Positions 33,589 through 45,307 of a stretch of DNA of 64,000 bases are shown here, piece after piece. The DNA is from Rhodoferax sp. (GTDB lineage: Bacteria > Pseudomonadota > Gammaproteobacteria > Burkholderiales > Burkholderiaceae_C), in the NCBI RefSeq assembly GCF_028688795.1, contig NZ_JAQTXM010000001.1, positions 1-64,000 of the forward strand. The letters are read 5' to 3'. Below the pieces are notes generated by a model that was not told the origin of the DNA, ran no database searches, and saw only the letters and a program-made list of their open reading frames with translations. Position 1 is the stretch's first letter. Each line of letters begins with the position of its first letter. Position numbers and translations under genes: made by a program.

Positions 33589-34392
33589 CTAATCTTTGGT
33601 GCAAACCTCTGAGGCCAGCAGGGGTTGGGGCAAAGTTTGCGGTTTGATCATCATCTTGGCCATGCCGCGCAGAATGTGAATTTCTTCCTGGGTCAACCCG
33701 GCCCGATTAAAGAGCTGATTCAGGCGGGGCATGAGTTTTTTGGGTGACTCAGGGTCCAGAAAGCCAATATGGGTGAGCGCCTTCTCCAAGTGCGCCAGCA
33801 TGCCCGCCACTTGGGCCGCATCAGCCAGCACGGGCACGTTGGTGGCGGCTTCCACCGGGTACGCTGCAAGCGCCTCGCGCCAATCATAGGCAATCACTTG
33901 CAGGGCGGCACCCAGATTGAGGGAGCCAAACTTGGGGTTGCTGGGAATGCTCAGGCACACATGGCAGCGGTACACGTCTTCGTTGCGCATGCCAAAGCGC
34001 TCTGAGCCAAACAAGAAGGCGATGCCCATATTTTTAGCGTTTTCAGGCTCCATCCCCTGTTCCTCTTGCATTAATAGCTCTTTTTTTAATAGCAAATCAA
34101 AATGCTTGCGCGGCGTGGTGGTGGGCGGGCCAAAGTCACGCGGGGTCATGGCTGTTGCACACAGGTGGGTCATGCCATCCAGTGCCTCGTCAAGGGTGTC
34201 GACGATGCGGGCGTTTTTAAGCACATCCAGCGCACCACTGGCGCGCTGGATGGTTTCCTCACGATTGAGCACGTTGGCCCAACGCGGCGCCACCAGCACC
34301 AGATCATCAAAACCCATGGTTTTCATGGCCCGCGCGGCAGCGCCGACATTGCCGGCATGGCTGGTGTTGATCAGGATAAATCGGGTCTGCAT
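33589..34392 (-). CDS. trmJ: tRNA (cytidine/uridine-2'-O)-methyltransferase TrmJ
   Basis: 267 residues from the ATG at 34392 ([20 protein letters not shown]), the usual SPOUT start. Conserved knot motifs are [20 protein letters not shown] and [20 protein letters not shown]. It methylates position 32 of several tRNAs. Between TTTPRKHFD and GIAFLFG is an AT-rich insert coding for about 25 residues ([13 protein letters not shown] and on) that aligns with the dispersed repeat. The longer upstream frame was rejected as it lacks family similarity. Confidence 0.93.
   Translation of the reverse strand: MQTRFILINTSHAGNVGAAARAMKTMGFDDLVLVAPRWANVLNREETIQRASGALDVLKNARIVDTLDEALDGMTHLCATAMTPRDFGPPTTTPRKHFDLLLKKELLMQEEQGMEPENAKNMGIAFLFGSERFGMRNEDVYRCHVCLSIPSNPKFGSLNLGAALQVIAYDWREALAAYPVEAATNVPVLADAAQVAGMLAHLEKALTHIGFLDPESPKKLMPRLNQLFNRAGLTQEEIHILRGMAKMMIKPQTLPQPLLASEVCTKD
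34035..34106. repeat. Dispersed repeat copy read in frame inside trmJ
   Basis: On the minus strand TTTGCTATT-8 nt-AGCTATTAATGCAA aligns without gaps to copy K (TTTGCTATT-8 nt-AGCTACTTGCGCAA). The right half GGGATGGAGCCTGAAAACGC corresponds to GGGCTAGAGGCTAATTTTGC of copy H. It is AT-rich within a GC-rich gene. Confidence 0.55.
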
Positions 34393-34502
34393 GGTCGGGG
34401 CCGTTAAAATGGCGTATTGTCGCTGCCCGCATCGTCGAACAGCACAGACGCTCATCCATTACACAGGCACCGGGTTTTACCTTTGGCGCCACAACAAAAT
34501 CT

Positions 34503-35444
34503 ATGAATCCTTCAAACTTGCACCCCATGATCAACGTGGCCGTGAAGGCCGCCCGCGCTGCTGGCGCCATCATCAACCGCGCCGCACTTGACGTGGAATC
34601 GGTCCGCGTGTCGCAAAAACAAGTCAACGACTTCGTGACCGAAGTGGACCAGGCCTCTGAAGAACTCATCATCGAAACCCTGCTGGGCGCCTACCCCGGC
34701 CACGCCATCTGGGCCGAAGAATCTGGCCGCGTGCATGGCGCGCAAGACTCTGATTTTGTCTGGATCATCGACCCGCTGGACGGCACCACCAACTTCATCC
34801 ACGGCCTGCCGGTGTACTGCGTGAGCATTGCGCTGGCCGTCAAGGGCAAGGTTGAACAAGCCGTCATCTACGACCCAACACGCAACGACCTCTTCACCGC
34901 TACCAAAGGCCGGGGTGCTTACGTGAACAACCGCCGCATTCGCGTGGCCAAGCGCACCCGCTTGCAAGAGTGCCTGATTTCCACCGGATTCCCGTACCGT
35001 CAGGAAGACGACATCAACACCTACCTGCGCATCATGGGCGACATGATTCCGCGCACTGCCGGTTTGCGGCGCCCCGGGTCTGCCGCGCTGGATTTGGCTT
35101 ATGTAGCCGCCGGCTTTACCGATGGTTTTTTCGAGACAGGCCTGCAGCCCTGGGACGTGGCTGCGGGCTCACTGCTGATCACCGAAGCCGGTGGCTTGGT
35201 GGGCAATTTCTCAGGCGATGCCAATTTTCTGGAACAAAAAGAATGCATGGCGGCCAACCCGCGTATTTACGGCCAAATGGTGGCTTTGCTTGGCAAGTAC
35301 AGCAAGTTTGCCGGGGCTGGCGACAAGGCCACGGTACGGGCAACAGTGGCTGAAATGGCCAAGGCGACAGAGTTGGCCAACGTGACGGCAGAAGAAGCCG
35401 AGCCCACAGCGCCCGCGCCCAGTCTGCCAGACGCACCGTTTTAA
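34503..35444 (+). CDS. suhB: Inositol monophosphatase family protein SuhB
   Basis: 313 residues. Metal-binding motifs are [21 protein letters not shown] and [17 protein letters not shown]. SuhB dephosphorylates inositol phosphates and in E. coli also joins the rRNA antitermination complex. The last 50 residues form a low-complexity Ala/Glu/Pro tail beyond the usual 265-residue length. It is divergent from trmJ and overlaps the convergent GGDEF-EAL gene by 4 bp at the 3' ends. Confidence 0.93.
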   Translation: MNPSNLHPMINVAVKAARAAGAIINRAALDVESVRVSQKQVNDFVTEVDQASEELIIETLLGAYPGHAIWAEESGRVHGAQDSDFVWIIDPLDGTTNFIHGLPVYCVSIALAVKGKVEQAVIYDPTRNDLFTATKGRGAYVNNRRIRVAKRTRLQECLISTGFPYRQEDDINTYLRIMGDMIPRTAGLRRPGSAALDLAYVAAGFTDGFFETGLQPWDVAAGSLLITEAGGLVGNFSGDANFLEQKECMAANPRIYGQMVALLGKYSKFAGAGDKATVRATVAEMAKATELANVTAEEAEPTAPAPSLPDAPF

Positions 35445-37969
35445 TCAGGTGGGGGCGCCAGGCGCCCCAGGCGCAGTTGCTCAATCGGCACGGGCTTGCT
35501 GAACAAATAGCCCTGAAAGAAAGCGCAGCCACTTTGAAGTAAAAATTCAAATTGACCCCGCTCTTCCACACCTTCCGCCACCACCCGTAAATTCAGGCTT
35601 TGCCCCAATGTCAGCACCATGTTGGCAATGGCGGCATCGCTCAGGTCAGCCAACACATCGCGCACAAACGACTGATCGATCTTGAGCTGGTCCAGTGGCA
35701 GGCGCTTGAGGTAGGACAGGCTGGAATAGCCGGTACCAAAATCATCCAGCGCAAACGACACATGGGCATCGCGCAGGTTTTGCATTTTGTCAATCACGTC
35801 CGGCATGTCGATAACCAGCAGGCTCTCGGTGATTTCAAGCTTGAGCAAGTGTGGGTCGGCACCGGTAGAACGCAGCACATGGAGCACCTGGTCAACAAAA
35901 TCGGGGTGCCGAAACTGACGCGCACTCACATTAACAGCCATGGTGAGCCCAGCGGTGTCTGGCTGGCCGCGCCAGCTCACCAGTTGCTCGCAGGCCGTGC
36001 GCAGCACCCATTGACCCAGCGGCACGATCAGCCCCGTGTGTTCAGCTTGGGCAATGAATTCGCCCGGTGCCAAAAGTCCCCGTTTGGGGTGCTGCCAGCG
36101 CACCAACGCCTCAACGCCCACCACCACGCCATGGCGGTCTACCACTGGCTGGTAATGCAGCACCCACTCAGAGCGCTCAAGCGCCAAGCGCAAATCTCGC
36201 TCCACTGCGGTGCGCTGCGCCACCATGGCCTGCATGGCCGGGTCAAAAAACCGCATGGTGTTGCGCCCGGCCGCCTTGCTCTCGTACATCGCCAAATCGG
36301 CCCGCTTGAGCAGTTCTTCCACCGACTCCACTTGTTTGCATAACAAGGCCACGCCCAAACTGGGCGTGCTGTGGTGCTCCTGCATGCCCAGCAGGTAGAC
36401 TTGGTTGAGTTTGGCAAGAATCTTTCTTCCCACCTGTTCAACCCGCGCCGTGACGGCTTCAATGTCGCTGCCAAGGTCTTCCAGCACCACCACAAATTCA
36501 TCGCCGCCCAGCCGGGCCACGGTGTCCACTTCACGCACGCTGCTCTGCAGCCGCGCAGCCACCTGGCACAACAGCATGTCGCCGACATCATGGCCCATGG
36601 TGTCGTTCAGATCCTTGAAGTTGTCCAGATCAATGAACAACACCGCGCCGCACTGGTCATGCCGGGCCGCGCCCAGCAGCGCCACATGCAGACGCTCGGT
36701 CAAAAGGCGTCGGTTTGGTAAACCAGTGAGCGCGTCATAAAACGCCAGACGCTCAATTTTTTCCTCTGCCAGTTTGCGCTCCGTGATGTCGCGCCCAATG
36801 CCTTGGTAGCCCGTAAATTTGCCAGCGGCATCAAACATCGGGGCACCGCTGATGGCAGCCCACATCAGCGAGCCGTCAGGCCGCAGCCGCTGCATTTCAA
36901 AGTCATGAAACACCTCATGTGCGGCAAGCGCTGCCCGGTGCGCGTCCCACTGCGACGGGCTGACACCCTCAACACCAGAGTTCCACCGGGTCTTACCGAC
37001 GTAGTTGCCGCGAGGCAAGACGTTCAATGCTTCCAGATTGCCTGCCACCTGTACAAACCTGAACTGTTCGTCTTGCTCCCAGTACCAGTCGGACGACAAC
37101 TCCGTCAGGGCCCTGAAACGGCTGGTGATTTTCTGAATAAACCCCAGCTTGTCGCGTAAGTCCAGCGCAACTTCGCGCTCACGGGTGATGTCCTGCACCA
37201 TGCCAAACGCCTGAGCCGATGCCCCAAAGCTGTCGTCGTTCAAACGTTGTATGCGTGTGCGGTGCCAATGCAAGCTGCCATCCGGGTGCTGCCAGCGGTA
37301 TTCCAGGATTTGGCCATCCAAAACGTGCTGCGCCTGGGCGAACGCGGGCAGGTCGTCTGGATGAATGCGGCTTTGCGCGTCCGTGCTGGTCTGGACTGAC
37401 CCCGGCGGCAAGCCCGCCAACTGGTACAGTCCTTTGGACCAAACCAGACGCTGCTGGTCATCAGCAGATGTCCAGTACCCCACCGAGGCCAGACTTTCCA
37501 TGGCCTCAAACATAGCAAGTTGCTGCTTCAAACGTGCATTGGTCACCAGAAGCAACTGCTCGCTGGCCCGCAAGGCCACTTGGGCCGCCTGCGCGTCAGT
37601 GACATCTTTCAGGTAACTCAGCAAGTAGCGCACGCCACGCAATTCCAGACGCACCACATTCACCTGCAGCACCAGTGGGGCATGGCCGTGCCTGTCAAGC
37701 GTCAGGTGAAGATCGCGCAGTTCGCCGGTGTCACGCAAGGCCGCCAAGGCCTCGCTGCGCTGGGCCACACTGGGCCACATGCCCACATCCACCGAGTTGC
37801 GCCCCAGCACCTGCTGTGCACTCATGCCCGTGAGCCGCGTCCACTCGGCATTGACATCCACATACAAACCGTCACTCTCCAAACTGAGCGACACCGCCAT
37901 GGGAATCTGGTTGAACAACAACTGCCGGTCGTTGGAATCAATCATGGGTGACCGCCCGCATCTCCGCAT
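35441..37969 (-). CDS. PAS-GGDEF-EAL cyclic-di-GMP signalling protein
   Basis: 842 residues (an ATG eight codons in, at 37945, is equally plausible). Three PAS-type sensory domains span roughly residues 10-410, joined by the '[16 protein letters not shown]' linker. A GGDEF domain follows with an intact signature, [14 protein letters not shown]. The EAL domain has [10 protein letters not shown], and the [17 protein letters not shown] loop with metal ligands. Both catalytic signatures look intact, so it may make or degrade c-di-GMP. No transmembrane segment is obvious. It is divergent from the hybrid histidine kinase gene with 100 bp between them. Confidence 0.92.
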   Translation of the reverse strand: MRRCGRSPMIDSNDRQLLFNQIPMAVSLSLESDGLYVDVNAEWTRLTGMSAQQVLGRNSVDVGMWPSVAQRSEALAALRDTGELRDLHLTLDRHGHAPLVLQVNVVRLELRGVRYLLSYLKDVTDAQAAQVALRASEQLLLVTNARLKQQLAMFEAMESLASVGYWTSADDQQRLVWSKGLYQLAGLPPGSVQTSTDAQSRIHPDDLPAFAQAQHVLDGQILEYRWQHPDGSLHWHRTRIQRLNDDSFGASAQAFGMVQDITREREVALDLRDKLGFIQKITSRFRALTELSSDWYWEQDEQFRFVQVAGNLEALNVLPRGNYVGKTRWNSGVEGVSPSQWDAHRAALAAHEVFHDFEMQRLRPDGSLMWAAISGAPMFDAAGKFTGYQGIGRDITERKLAEEKIERLAFYDALTGLPNRRLLTERLHVALLGAARHDQCGAVLFIDLDNFKDLNDTMGHDVGDMLLCQVAARLQSSVREVDTVARLGGDEFVVVLEDLGSDIEAVTARVEQVGRKILAKLNQVYLLGMQEHHSTPSLGVALLCKQVESVEELLKRADLAMYESKAAGRNTMRFFDPAMQAMVAQRTAVERDLRLALERSEWVLHYQPVVDRHGVVVGVEALVRWQHPKRGLLAPGEFIAQAEHTGLIVPLGQWVLRTACEQLVSWRGQPDTAGLTMAVNVSARQFRHPDFVDQVLHVLRSTGADPHLLKLEITESLLVIDMPDVIDKMQNLRDAHVSFALDDFGTGYSSLSYLKRLPLDQLKIDQSFVRDVLADLSDAAIANMVLTLGQSLNLRVVAEGVEERGQFEFLLQSGCAFFQGYLFSKPVPIEQLRLGRLAPPPD

Positions 37970-38069
37970 TTGTCATCACACCTGCCTCTCGTTTAAAAAT
38001 CTGCCCATGTCTTTCGGCTGAACTGTACAGTGTGCCAAAGATAGGTATAGAGCTCACGGAGAATATTCA

Positions 38070-41000
38070 ATGACTGCCCCAACAAACCGATCTGCCAGAG
38101 ACACCGCATTGACCAGCTCTGCAGCCGCCATTCGCCAACGGGCGCAAGCTATCCTTAGTGAAGGCATTGATCCATCGTTGGGGCCAATGGATTCTATGTC
38201 CATTGAGTCCATCAGGCAAGTCATCCACGAACTGAGCGTGCACCAGATTGAGCTGGAACTGCAAAACGACGAACTGCGCCGCGCACAAGTGCAGTTGGCG
38301 AATGCCAATGCGCGCTATTTCGATCTCTACGACCTGGCCCCGGTGGGTTATTGCACCATCAGCGCCACCGGGTTGATCCTGCAAGCCAATCTGAGTGTGG
38401 CCACACTGTTGGGACTGACCCGAAGCGAAATGGTTAATCGCTCGTTATTTCAATTTATACGCCAAACCGACCAAGACAGCTTTTATTTGTTACGCAGGCG
38501 GCTCATCGACACTGGCAAAACGCAAACTGACGAGTTGCGGATGGTCAAAAAGGACGGCATCCAATTTTGGGCACAGCTGGTGGCCAGCGTCGTGCTGGAT
38601 GAAGAAGGTTTGCCAACGCAGCGCATTGTGCTGACTGATATCAGCGTGCGCAAACAAGCCGAAGAAGCGCTGCGTCTGAGTGAGGCCAAGATCCGTGCCA
38701 CGCTAGAAGCCATCCCTGATTTGATGTTTGAACTTGGTCTGGATGGTCGTTACTATGACTTTTACAGCCCACGCACCGAGTTGCTGGTTGCGCCGCCGCA
38801 AGACCTGATGGCAACGCTGGTAGCCGACACGATGCCAGCCGCTTCAGCAGCTGTCGTCATGGCCGCCTTGCAGGAAGCGAATCAATTTGGCTTCTCCAAT
38901 GGCAAACAGTTTCCGCTGGCCCTGCCACAGGGCAAAAAATGGTTTGAGCTTTCGGTTTCTCGCAAAGCAGCAGAACGGGGTGAGGAACGCTTTGTTGTGC
39001 TGTCACGGGACATCACGGACAGAATCGAGTCGCAAGAAAAACTGCAAGCCAGTGAAGTCAGGTACTACAGCGTCGTGTCGGCACTGACCGAGGCCATTGT
39101 CACGCTTGCGCGTGACGGATCCGTCACAACGTGGAATGATGCAGCCGAACGCCTTCTGGGCCTGTCACCCGAGGCGATGCCGAGCGGACGGGCGCTTGAT
39201 CCGCGATGGCGAACCATTCATGAAGACGGCTCTGAATTCCCGGCAGAAATCCGTCCCAGTCGGACGGCGTTGCGCACGGGAAAGCCGCAATTGAACGTCA
39301 TCATGGGAATTTACAAACCCAATGCCAAGCTGACATGGGTCTCGGTCAATGCTGTGCCCATGTTCGATCCTGGAGACCCCTTGCCTGCCACTGTGGTGGT
39401 ATCGTTCCTGGACATCACCGCACGCAAGGCAGCCGAGGCGGAGCTGGAGCAACACCGCCAGCACCTGGAAGAATTGGTCGCAAAGCGAACCCAAGAAATT
39501 GAAACACTCAACGCTGAGCTGACCACCAAAGCCCGTGATGCAGAGGCCGCCAGCCGCGCCAAGGGGTCCTTCCTGGCCACCATGAGCCATGAGCTGCGCA
39601 CGCCCCTCAATGCCGTCGTCGGGCTAGCCGGGCTGTTGACCGACTCATCAATGAGCCGTCGTCAGCGCGACTATGCTGAAAAAATCAAACTATCGGCGCA
39701 GGCCCTGCGCACCCTGATTGACGACATACTTGATTACTCTAAAATTGAAGCTGGCGAATTGCGACTGGAGCACGCCCCCTTTTCTTTGAACGCCATCCTG
39801 CACACTGCGGCGACGGTTATCGGTGTCAGCCTGGCGCACAAGCCTCTTGAGGCTTTTTTTGACTTGGCACCCGACGTTCCTGACGCGCTGGTTGGCGACG
39901 CTTTGCGCTTGCAGCAGATTTTGCTGAACCTGACCAGCAACGCAGTCAAATTCACCAGCACGGGCGCAATCGTGGTCTCGGTGCGCCGTGCAGAGTCGCC
40001 GCCAGGCGGTGAAATCAATCTGCGAATCTGCGTACGTGATACCGGCATTGGCATTGCGCCCGATCAACTCAGCGCAATTTTTGATGCATTCACACAAGCC
40101 GATGCCTCCACCAGCCGCATGTATGGTGGCACCGGCTTGGGTTTGGCCATCAGCACGCGGCTCGCTACCTTGATGGGTGGGCGAATCTGGGTTGAAAGCA
40201 CCCTTGGACAAGGCAGCGAATTTCACCTGGAAGTGCCATTGACCCTGGGCTGCAACCTGCCCCAAACGGCACCAGAAGGTGTCCCGTCAAACCTGAGTAT
40301 CTTGATTGTGGATGACCAAGCCCTTGGCCGCGATATCTTGATGCGAACCTGCGCTGGCTTCGGCTGGCACGCCAGTGCAGTCAATTCCGGTGCCGAAGGT
40401 TTGCAAGAGTTGCATCGCAGTGCTGCAGCAGGTGAAGACTACGACCTGATGTTGCTGGACTGGCAAATGCCGGACATGAATGGACTGGAGATGCTCCGCC
40501 AAGCCTATTTGACACCCGGCATTGGTTTGCCTTTGGTGGTCTTGATGGCACCTTTTTTTGAACTGGAGCGGGCGGTGGCCGCCAGCGATGACATTGAACT
40601 TGACGGCATTGTCACCAAACCCATGTTGCCAAGTAGTCTGCTGGAAGCAGTGGAAGGCGCGTACTCTGGGGACTACCCCTCAGTTCTTCCAGCAGCCGCC
40701 ATCAGCAATGTGCGGCTGGCAGGCCTGCGCCTGCTGGTGGCCGAAGACAACCCACTCAATCAGGAGGTGATTGAGCAAATCCTCACCCGCGCCGGCGCCA
40801 AGGTGGTGCTGGTTGGAGACGGCATTGCCGCGGTGCAGACACTTGGCTTGGGCGCTGATCATTTTGACGCGGTACTGATGGACATCCAGATGCCGCTGAT
40901 GGACGGCTACACCGCGACCCGAATCATCCGCGAAGAGCTCGGCCTGGTTGATTTGCCCATCATTGCCATCACCGCCTTTGCCCAGCCCGAAGACCATGAA

Positions 41001-41510
41001 AAAACCCGGCTGGCCGGCATGGTGGGGCATATCGTCAAGCCGCTGGACGTTGAAGATCTGCTGGACCTGCTGGTGGCAGAACGCCGGTCTATTGTTGGGC
41101 AATCGATCAATCAAACAGCTTTCGCGCCACGGAATATGAGCGCTGTCAGCAAGCTGCCCGGGCTGGATATCGCCGCTGGCCTGGCTACGTTTGGCGGGGA
41201 TGCCAAAAAATATGCGGATATCCTGCACAGGTTCATGTTGCAGCATGGCGATGACATCGATGCAGCCCACCACCAGATCAGCAGTCACAACCCGGAAGCG
41301 GCTCTTCATTTGCTGCATGGTCTGAGTGGCATTGCCGGTTTGTTGCAGGCCCATGAACTGGCAAGCTTGGCCAGGACCGCAGAGGAAGCGCTGAGAAACG
41401 GCGACGCCCAAGCGATACAGCCCTTACTGGAGAAACTTCAAGCCGCCATGGTCAGCGTCAAGGCGTCCTTACAACAATTTGACGCCATGGATGCTGGAAC
41501 TCGGACTTGA
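38070..41510 (+). CDS. Hybrid sensor histidine kinase (PAS x3, HisKA, HATPase, REC, REC, HPt)
   Basis: 1146 residues. Order: three PAS domains (about 90-450), a coiled coil, HisKA with phospho-acceptor His in [15 protein letters not shown] (near 510), HATPase_c with [11 protein letters not shown] and [14 protein letters not shown]1 (Asp in [13 protein letters not shown]), REC2 (Asp in [12 protein letters not shown]), and a C-terminal HPt with His in [14 protein letters not shown]. This is a full phosphorelay in one soluble polypeptide. It probably works with the divergent GGDEF-EAL protein, an inference from position. The ATG is preceded by ACGGAG. Confidence 0.92.
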   Translation: MTAPTNRSARDTALTSSAAAIRQRAQAILSEGIDPSLGPMDSMSIESIRQVIHELSVHQIELELQNDELRRAQVQLANANARYFDLYDLAPVGYCTISATGLILQANLSVATLLGLTRSEMVNRSLFQFIRQTDQDSFYLLRRRLIDTGKTQTDELRMVKKDGIQFWAQLVASVVLDEEGLPTQRIVLTDISVRKQAEEALRLSEAKIRATLEAIPDLMFELGLDGRYYDFYSPRTELLVAPPQDLMATLVADTMPAASAAVVMAALQEANQFGFSNGKQFPLALPQGKKWFELSVSRKAAERGEERFVVLSRDITDRIESQEKLQASEVRYYSVVSALTEAIVTLARDGSVTTWNDAAERLLGLSPEAMPSGRALDPRWRTIHEDGSEFPAEIRPSRTALRTGKPQLNVIMGIYKPNAKLTWVSVNAVPMFDPGDPLPATVVVSFLDITARKAAEAELEQHRQHLEELVAKRTQEIETLNAELTTKARDAEAASRAKGSFLATMSHELRTPLNAVVGLAGLLTDSSMSRRQRDYAEKIKLSAQALRTLIDDILDYSKIEAGELRLEHAPFSLNAILHTAATVIGVSLAHKPLEAFFDLAPDVPDALVGDALRLQQILLNLTSNAVKFTSTGAIVVSVRRAESPPGGEINLRICVRDTGIGIAPDQLSAIFDAFTQADASTSRMYGGTGLGLAISTRLATLMGGRIWVESTLGQGSEFHLEVPLTLGCNLPQTAPEGVPSNLSILIVDDQALGRDILMRTCAGFGWHASAVNSGAEGLQELHRSAAAGEDYDLMLLDWQMPDMNGLEMLRQAYLTPGIGLPLVVLMAPFFELERAVAASDDIELDGIVTKPMLPSSLLEAVEGAYSGDYPSVLPAAAISNVRLAGLRLLVAEDNPLNQEVIEQILTRAGAKVVLVGDGIAAVQTLGLGADHFDAVLMDIQMPLMDGYTATRIIREELGLVDLPIIAITAFAQPEDHEKTRLAGMVGHIVKPLDVEDLLDLLVAERRSIVGQSINQTAFAPRNMSAVSKLPGLDIAAGLATFGGDAKKYADILHRFMLQHGDDIDAAHHQISSHNPEAALHLLHGLSGIAGLLQAHELASLARTAEEALRNGDAQAIQPLLEKLQAAMVSVKASLQQFDAMDAGTRT

Positions 41511-41568
41511 GACCGCCCGGCACGCAACGCGCAGCGGCGTCGCAGATGAACTTGCTAGACTTCACCCG

Positions 41569-44181
41569 ATGACCGACACCGCACCCGCCCACACCCCCAT
41601 GATGGCCCAGTACTGGGGCCTCAAAGCCGACTACCCCGACACCCTGCTGTTTTACCGAATGGGGGATTTTTACGAGCTGTTTTATGCCGATGCCGAAAAA
41701 GCCGCCCGACTGCTCAACATCACCCTGACACAGCGCGGCCAGTCTGCCGGGCAGCCTGTGGTGATGGCTGGCGTGCCGTTCCACGCGGTGGACACCTACT
41801 TGGCGCGCCTGATCAAGCTGGGCGAATCAGTAGCCATTTGCGAGCAGGTGGGCGACGTAGCCACGTCCAAAGGACCGGTCGAGCGCAAGGTGGTTCGGGT
41901 GGTGACCCCTGGCACGTTGACTGACATTGAACTGCTGGCCGATAAGACCGAATCGCTGCTGCTGGCGGTGTACCAAGGCGCGCGCAACACCTGCGGACTG
42001 GCCTGGCTAAGCGTGACGCAAGGCGAGGTGATGCTGGCCGAATGCGCCAGCGACGAGCTGGCGGAGTGGGTGCTGCGCATTGGTGCTGGCGAATTAATCT
42101 TCAGCGCCGGGGCCACGCCAGCGTTTGAGTCAAAGCTGCGTACTGCCTGCGGCACCAGCGTGTCGGTAAGCGTGCGGCCCGACTGGCAGTTTGATGCCGG
42201 GCTGGGCCAACGCACCCTGCTCACCCACCTGAACGCAGCCACCTTGAGTGCCTGGGGTGCACAAGACCTGCCTCAAGCTCACGCCGCTGCTGCCGCCCTG
42301 CTGGCTTATGCCCAACACACGCAAGGCCGCCCCCTCACCCACATTCACAGCGTGCGGGTGCAGCGCGCGGGCGAACTCATCGACCTGCCCCAAACCACCC
42401 GGCGCAACCTGGAGCTCACCCAAACCCTGCGCGGCGAAGAGTCACCCACCCTGTTTTCGCTGCTGGACACCTGCATGACCGGCATGGGCAGCCGCCTGCT
42501 TAAGAGCTGGCTGCTGCAGCCCAAACGTGACCGCGCGCAAGCCCAACAACGCCTGAACGCCATTGCCGTGCTGCGAGCTTCCCAGCCCAGTGCATCCACC
42601 GGCTTGTGGCAAGCCTTGCGCGATCAGCTCAAAGGCAGCACCGATGTGGAGCGCATCACCGCCCGCATCGCGCTGCGCCAGGCACGTCCGCGTGAGCTTC
42701 TAGGCCTGTTGAAAACACTACAAAAAACAGAGCGTCTTTCGCCCATTATTAAAGGGCTAGAGGTCAATTTGACTCATATTTCAGAGCAACTAATGCCACC
42801 GGAAGGTTGCGCTGAATTGTTGGCCCACGCCATTGCGCCCGAACCCGCCGCTCTGGTGCGCGATGGCGGTGTGATCGCCACGGGCTTTGATGCTGAACTC
42901 GACGAGTTACGCGCCATCCAGACCAACTGCGACAGCTTTCTGCTGGACCTGGAAGGGCGCGAAAAAGCCCGCACCGGCATTGCCAACTTGCGTGTGCAGT
43001 TCAACCGGGTGCATGGCTTCTTCATCGAAGTGTCGCAAGGCCAGCTAGATAAAGTGCCTGACGACTACCGCCGCCGCCAAACCCTGAAAAATGCCGAGCG
43101 TTTCATCACCCCCGAGCTCAAAGCCTTTGAAGACAAAGCCTTAAGTGCCTCAGAGCGTGCCCTGGCGCGTGAAAAATGGCTGTACGAGCAGCTGCTCGAT
43201 GCCCTGCAAGCGCATGTGCCCGCCCTGACCCGGCTGGCCCGCGCGCTGGCCACGCTGGACGCCCTGTGTGCCCTGGCCGAGCGCAGCCTGACACTTGACT
43301 GGTGCGCCCCCCAGTTTGCCAAAGAGCCCTGTCTGGACATCATCCAGGGCCGCCACCCCGTGGTGCAGGCGCGCCTCGCCGAAACCAGCTCGGGCGCCTT
43401 CATCGCCAACGACACGCATTTAGGGCCAAAGCAGCGCATGCAAATCATCACCGGCCCCAACATGGGCGGTAAATCAACCTACATGCGGCAAATTGCGGTG
43501 ATCACCCTTCTGTCCAGCATGGGCAGTTATGTGCCTGCGGCCAGTTGCCGCCTGGGCCCCATTGATGCCATCCACACCCGCATTGGCGCCGCCGATGACC
43601 TGGCCAACGCGCGATCAACCTTCATGCTGGAGATGCTCGAAGGTGCCCAGATCCTGCACGCAGCCACACCGAATTCGCTGGTGTTGATGGACGAAATTGG
43701 CCGCGGCACCAGCACCTTTGACGGCTTGGCGCTGGCCAGCGCGATTGCCACACAGCTGCATGACAAAACCCAGGCATACACGCTGTTTGCCACGCACTAC
43801 TTTGAGCTCACCGAGTTTCCCGCCACCCACCACGGCGCTGTCAACGTGCATGTGAGCGCCGCTGAGTCTGGCCGCGACATTGTGTTTCTGCACGAAATTC
43901 AGCCTGGCCCGGCCAGCAAAAGCTACGGCATTCAGGTGGCACGGCTGGCGGGCATGCCGGCCGCGGTGCTTAACCACGCCCGCCACACGCTGGCGGCCCT
44001 TGAGTCACAGGCCAGCCAATCCCAGGCGCAGGTCGATTTGTTTGCCGAGCCACCCGCTATCGAATCAGTAGCTTCTAGCGCATTGGATACGGCGCTTTCA
44101 GCCATTAATCCTGATGAATTAAGCCCGCGTGAGGCGCTCGAGGCGTTGTACCGGTTGAAGAAGATTGGCAGTTCGGCGTAG
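41569..44181 (+). CDS. mutS: DNA mismatch repair protein MutS
   Basis: 870 residues from the ATG at 41569 ([18 protein letters not shown]). The frame extends 30 codons upstream without family similarity. The mismatch-wedge motif is Phe34-Tyr-Glu36 in GDFYELFY. Walker A is [10 protein letters not shown], Walker [17 protein letters not shown], and the last residues EALYRLKKI form the beta-clamp/dimer tail region. Two AT-rich segments, in the lever domain (around 42720-42775) and near the C-terminus (44053-44108), align with the dispersed repeat and are read in frame. Confidence 0.96.
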   Translation: MTDTAPAHTPMMAQYWGLKADYPDTLLFYRMGDFYELFYADAEKAARLLNITLTQRGQSAGQPVVMAGVPFHAVDTYLARLIKLGESVAICEQVGDVATSKGPVERKVVRVVTPGTLTDIELLADKTESLLLAVYQGARNTCGLAWLSVTQGEVMLAECASDELAEWVLRIGAGELIFSAGATPAFESKLRTACGTSVSVSVRPDWQFDAGLGQRTLLTHLNAATLSAWGAQDLPQAHAAAAALLAYAQHTQGRPLTHIHSVRVQRAGELIDLPQTTRRNLELTQTLRGEESPTLFSLLDTCMTGMGSRLLKSWLLQPKRDRAQAQQRLNAIAVLRASQPSASTGLWQALRDQLKGSTDVERITARIALRQARPRELLGLLKTLQKTERLSPIIKGLEVNLTHISEQLMPPEGCAELLAHAIAPEPAALVRDGGVIATGFDAELDELRAIQTNCDSFLLDLEGREKARTGIANLRVQFNRVHGFFIEVSQGQLDKVPDDYRRRQTLKNAERFITPELKAFEDKALSASERALAREKWLYEQLLDALQAHVPALTRLARALATLDALCALAERSLTLDWCAPQFAKEPCLDIIQGRHPVVQARLAETSSGAFIANDTHLGPKQRMQIITGPNMGGKSTYMRQIAVITLLSSMGSYVPAASCRLGPIDAIHTRIGAADDLANARSTFMLEMLEGAQILHAATPNSLVLMDEIGRGTSTFDGLALASAIATQLHDKTQAYTLFATHYFELTEFPATHHGAVNVHVSAAESGRDIVFLHEIQPGPASKSYGIQVARLAGMPAAVLNHARHTLAALESQASQSQAQVDLFAEPPAIESVASSALDTALSAINPDELSPREALEALYRLKKIGSSA
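42722..42775. repeat. Dispersed repeat copy read in frame inside mutS (lever region)
   Basis: The right half AAAGGGCTAGAGGTCAATTT shares the unbroken 15-mer CTAGAGGTCAATTTG with copy K. The left half aligns base for base with AGC and CTTxCGC in register. It codes [15 protein letters not shown] in mutS. Confidence 0.6.
44053..44108. repeat. Dispersed repeat copy read in frame inside mutS (C-terminal region)
   Basis: CGCTATCGAATCAGTAGCTT aligns gaplessly with copy H (CGCTATCTTTTAAATAGCTA), and GTAGCTTCTAGCGC is shared with copy A read in reverse. It codes [19 protein letters not shown]. Confidence 0.55.
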
Positions 44182-44419
44182 GTGCAACGACTGTTGCTCT
44201 TGGCGTTTATGGCATCAAAACCCGCTGATTTCCAGCCGTTGGGCTGAACACAGTTTGGGTTCTCGCGCTGGGGCGAGGCAACCCCGCCGGCCGATCAGTG
44301 GGCCAAACAATCAGATACCAAGCCAGTAATTGGCATCGAACTTGCGTCGAAGCCAGGATGCGCCCTGATATGCCGGACAATCCTTCGTTCCTGAAAAAGA
44401 CTTTTCCACACTTCAAAAT

Positions 44420-45247
44420 ATGACTTACTGCGTCGCCATCAAACTCAATGCCGGACTGGTTTTCTTGTCCGACTCCCGCACCAACGCCGGCCTGGACCAG
44501 ATCAGCACTTTCCGCAAAATGATCGTCTACGAGAAGCCAGACGACCGCTTCATGGTGTTGTTGTCGGCCGGCAACCTGAGCATTTCGCAGTCGGTGCGCG
44601 AGATTTTGCAAGTTGAGCAACTCAAGGAACACCCTGACAGCGAACCCATCACCATCTGGAACGCCAAAAGCATGTTTGATGTGGCCCGCGTGCTGGGTGC
44701 GGCCATTCGCCATGTGTACGAGCGCGATGCAGAATCGCTCAAGCAAGCCGGGGTTGACTTCAATGTGTCGTTGATTTTTGGTGGCCAGATCAAGGGCGAA
44801 GCCATGCGCCTGTTCCAGGTGTATTCGGCTGGTAACTTCATTGAAGCCACACCTGAGACGCCTTACTTCCAGGTCGGTGAATCCAAATACGGCAAGCCGG
44901 TGCTTGACCGCGTCATTACCCCCGCAACCCCACTGGATGAGGCTGCCAAGTGCGCGCTGGTGTCGATGGACTCAACCCTTAAGTCCAACCTGTCGGTGGG
45001 TCTGCCACTGGACTTGGTGGTGTATGAGGCCAACCAGTTCCACACCGACAAAATCGTCTGCATTGACGAAAACAACCCCTACTTCAAAATGATGCACAAC
45101 AGCTGGGGCGTGAAACTCCGCGAGGTGTTTGACAGCATTGAAGACCCCATGTGGAACGGCGAGCAAACCAGCGTGCCGCTGATGCAATCCTCTGGACGCA
45201 ACCTGCCCCTAAAGAAAATCAGCACGCCGCAAGAAAAGTTAATCTGA
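44420..45247 (+). CDS. Anbu-type proteasome-like peptidase
   Basis: 275 residues. MTYCVAIKLNAGLVFLSDSR is the Anbu/HslV-like N-terminus with Thr2 as the likely nucleophile after Met removal. LLSAGNLSISQSVREIL and QVYSAGNFIEATPETPYFQ, with GESKYGKP following, are Anbu-specific blocks. Anbu is the ancestral beta-subunit of the proteasome/HslV group. It normally sits in an operon with alpha-E, ATP-grasp and transglutaminase-like genes; none is adjacent here. The C-terminal 25 residues are an extra tail. Confidence 0.87.
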   Translation: MTYCVAIKLNAGLVFLSDSRTNAGLDQISTFRKMIVYEKPDDRFMVLLSAGNLSISQSVREILQVEQLKEHPDSEPITIWNAKSMFDVARVLGAAIRHVYERDAESLKQAGVDFNVSLIFGGQIKGEAMRLFQVYSAGNFIEATPETPYFQVGESKYGKPVLDRVITPATPLDEAAKCALVSMDSTLKSNLSVGLPLDLVVYEANQFHTDKIVCIDENNPYFKMMHNSWGVKLREVFDSIEDPMWNGEQTSVPLMQSSGRNLPLKKISTPQEKLI

Positions 45248-45307
45248 TACTTTGCGTGACAGACCAAGATTTGCGAAGCAAATTTGCTCTGTTACCAACT
45301 GATCAAA

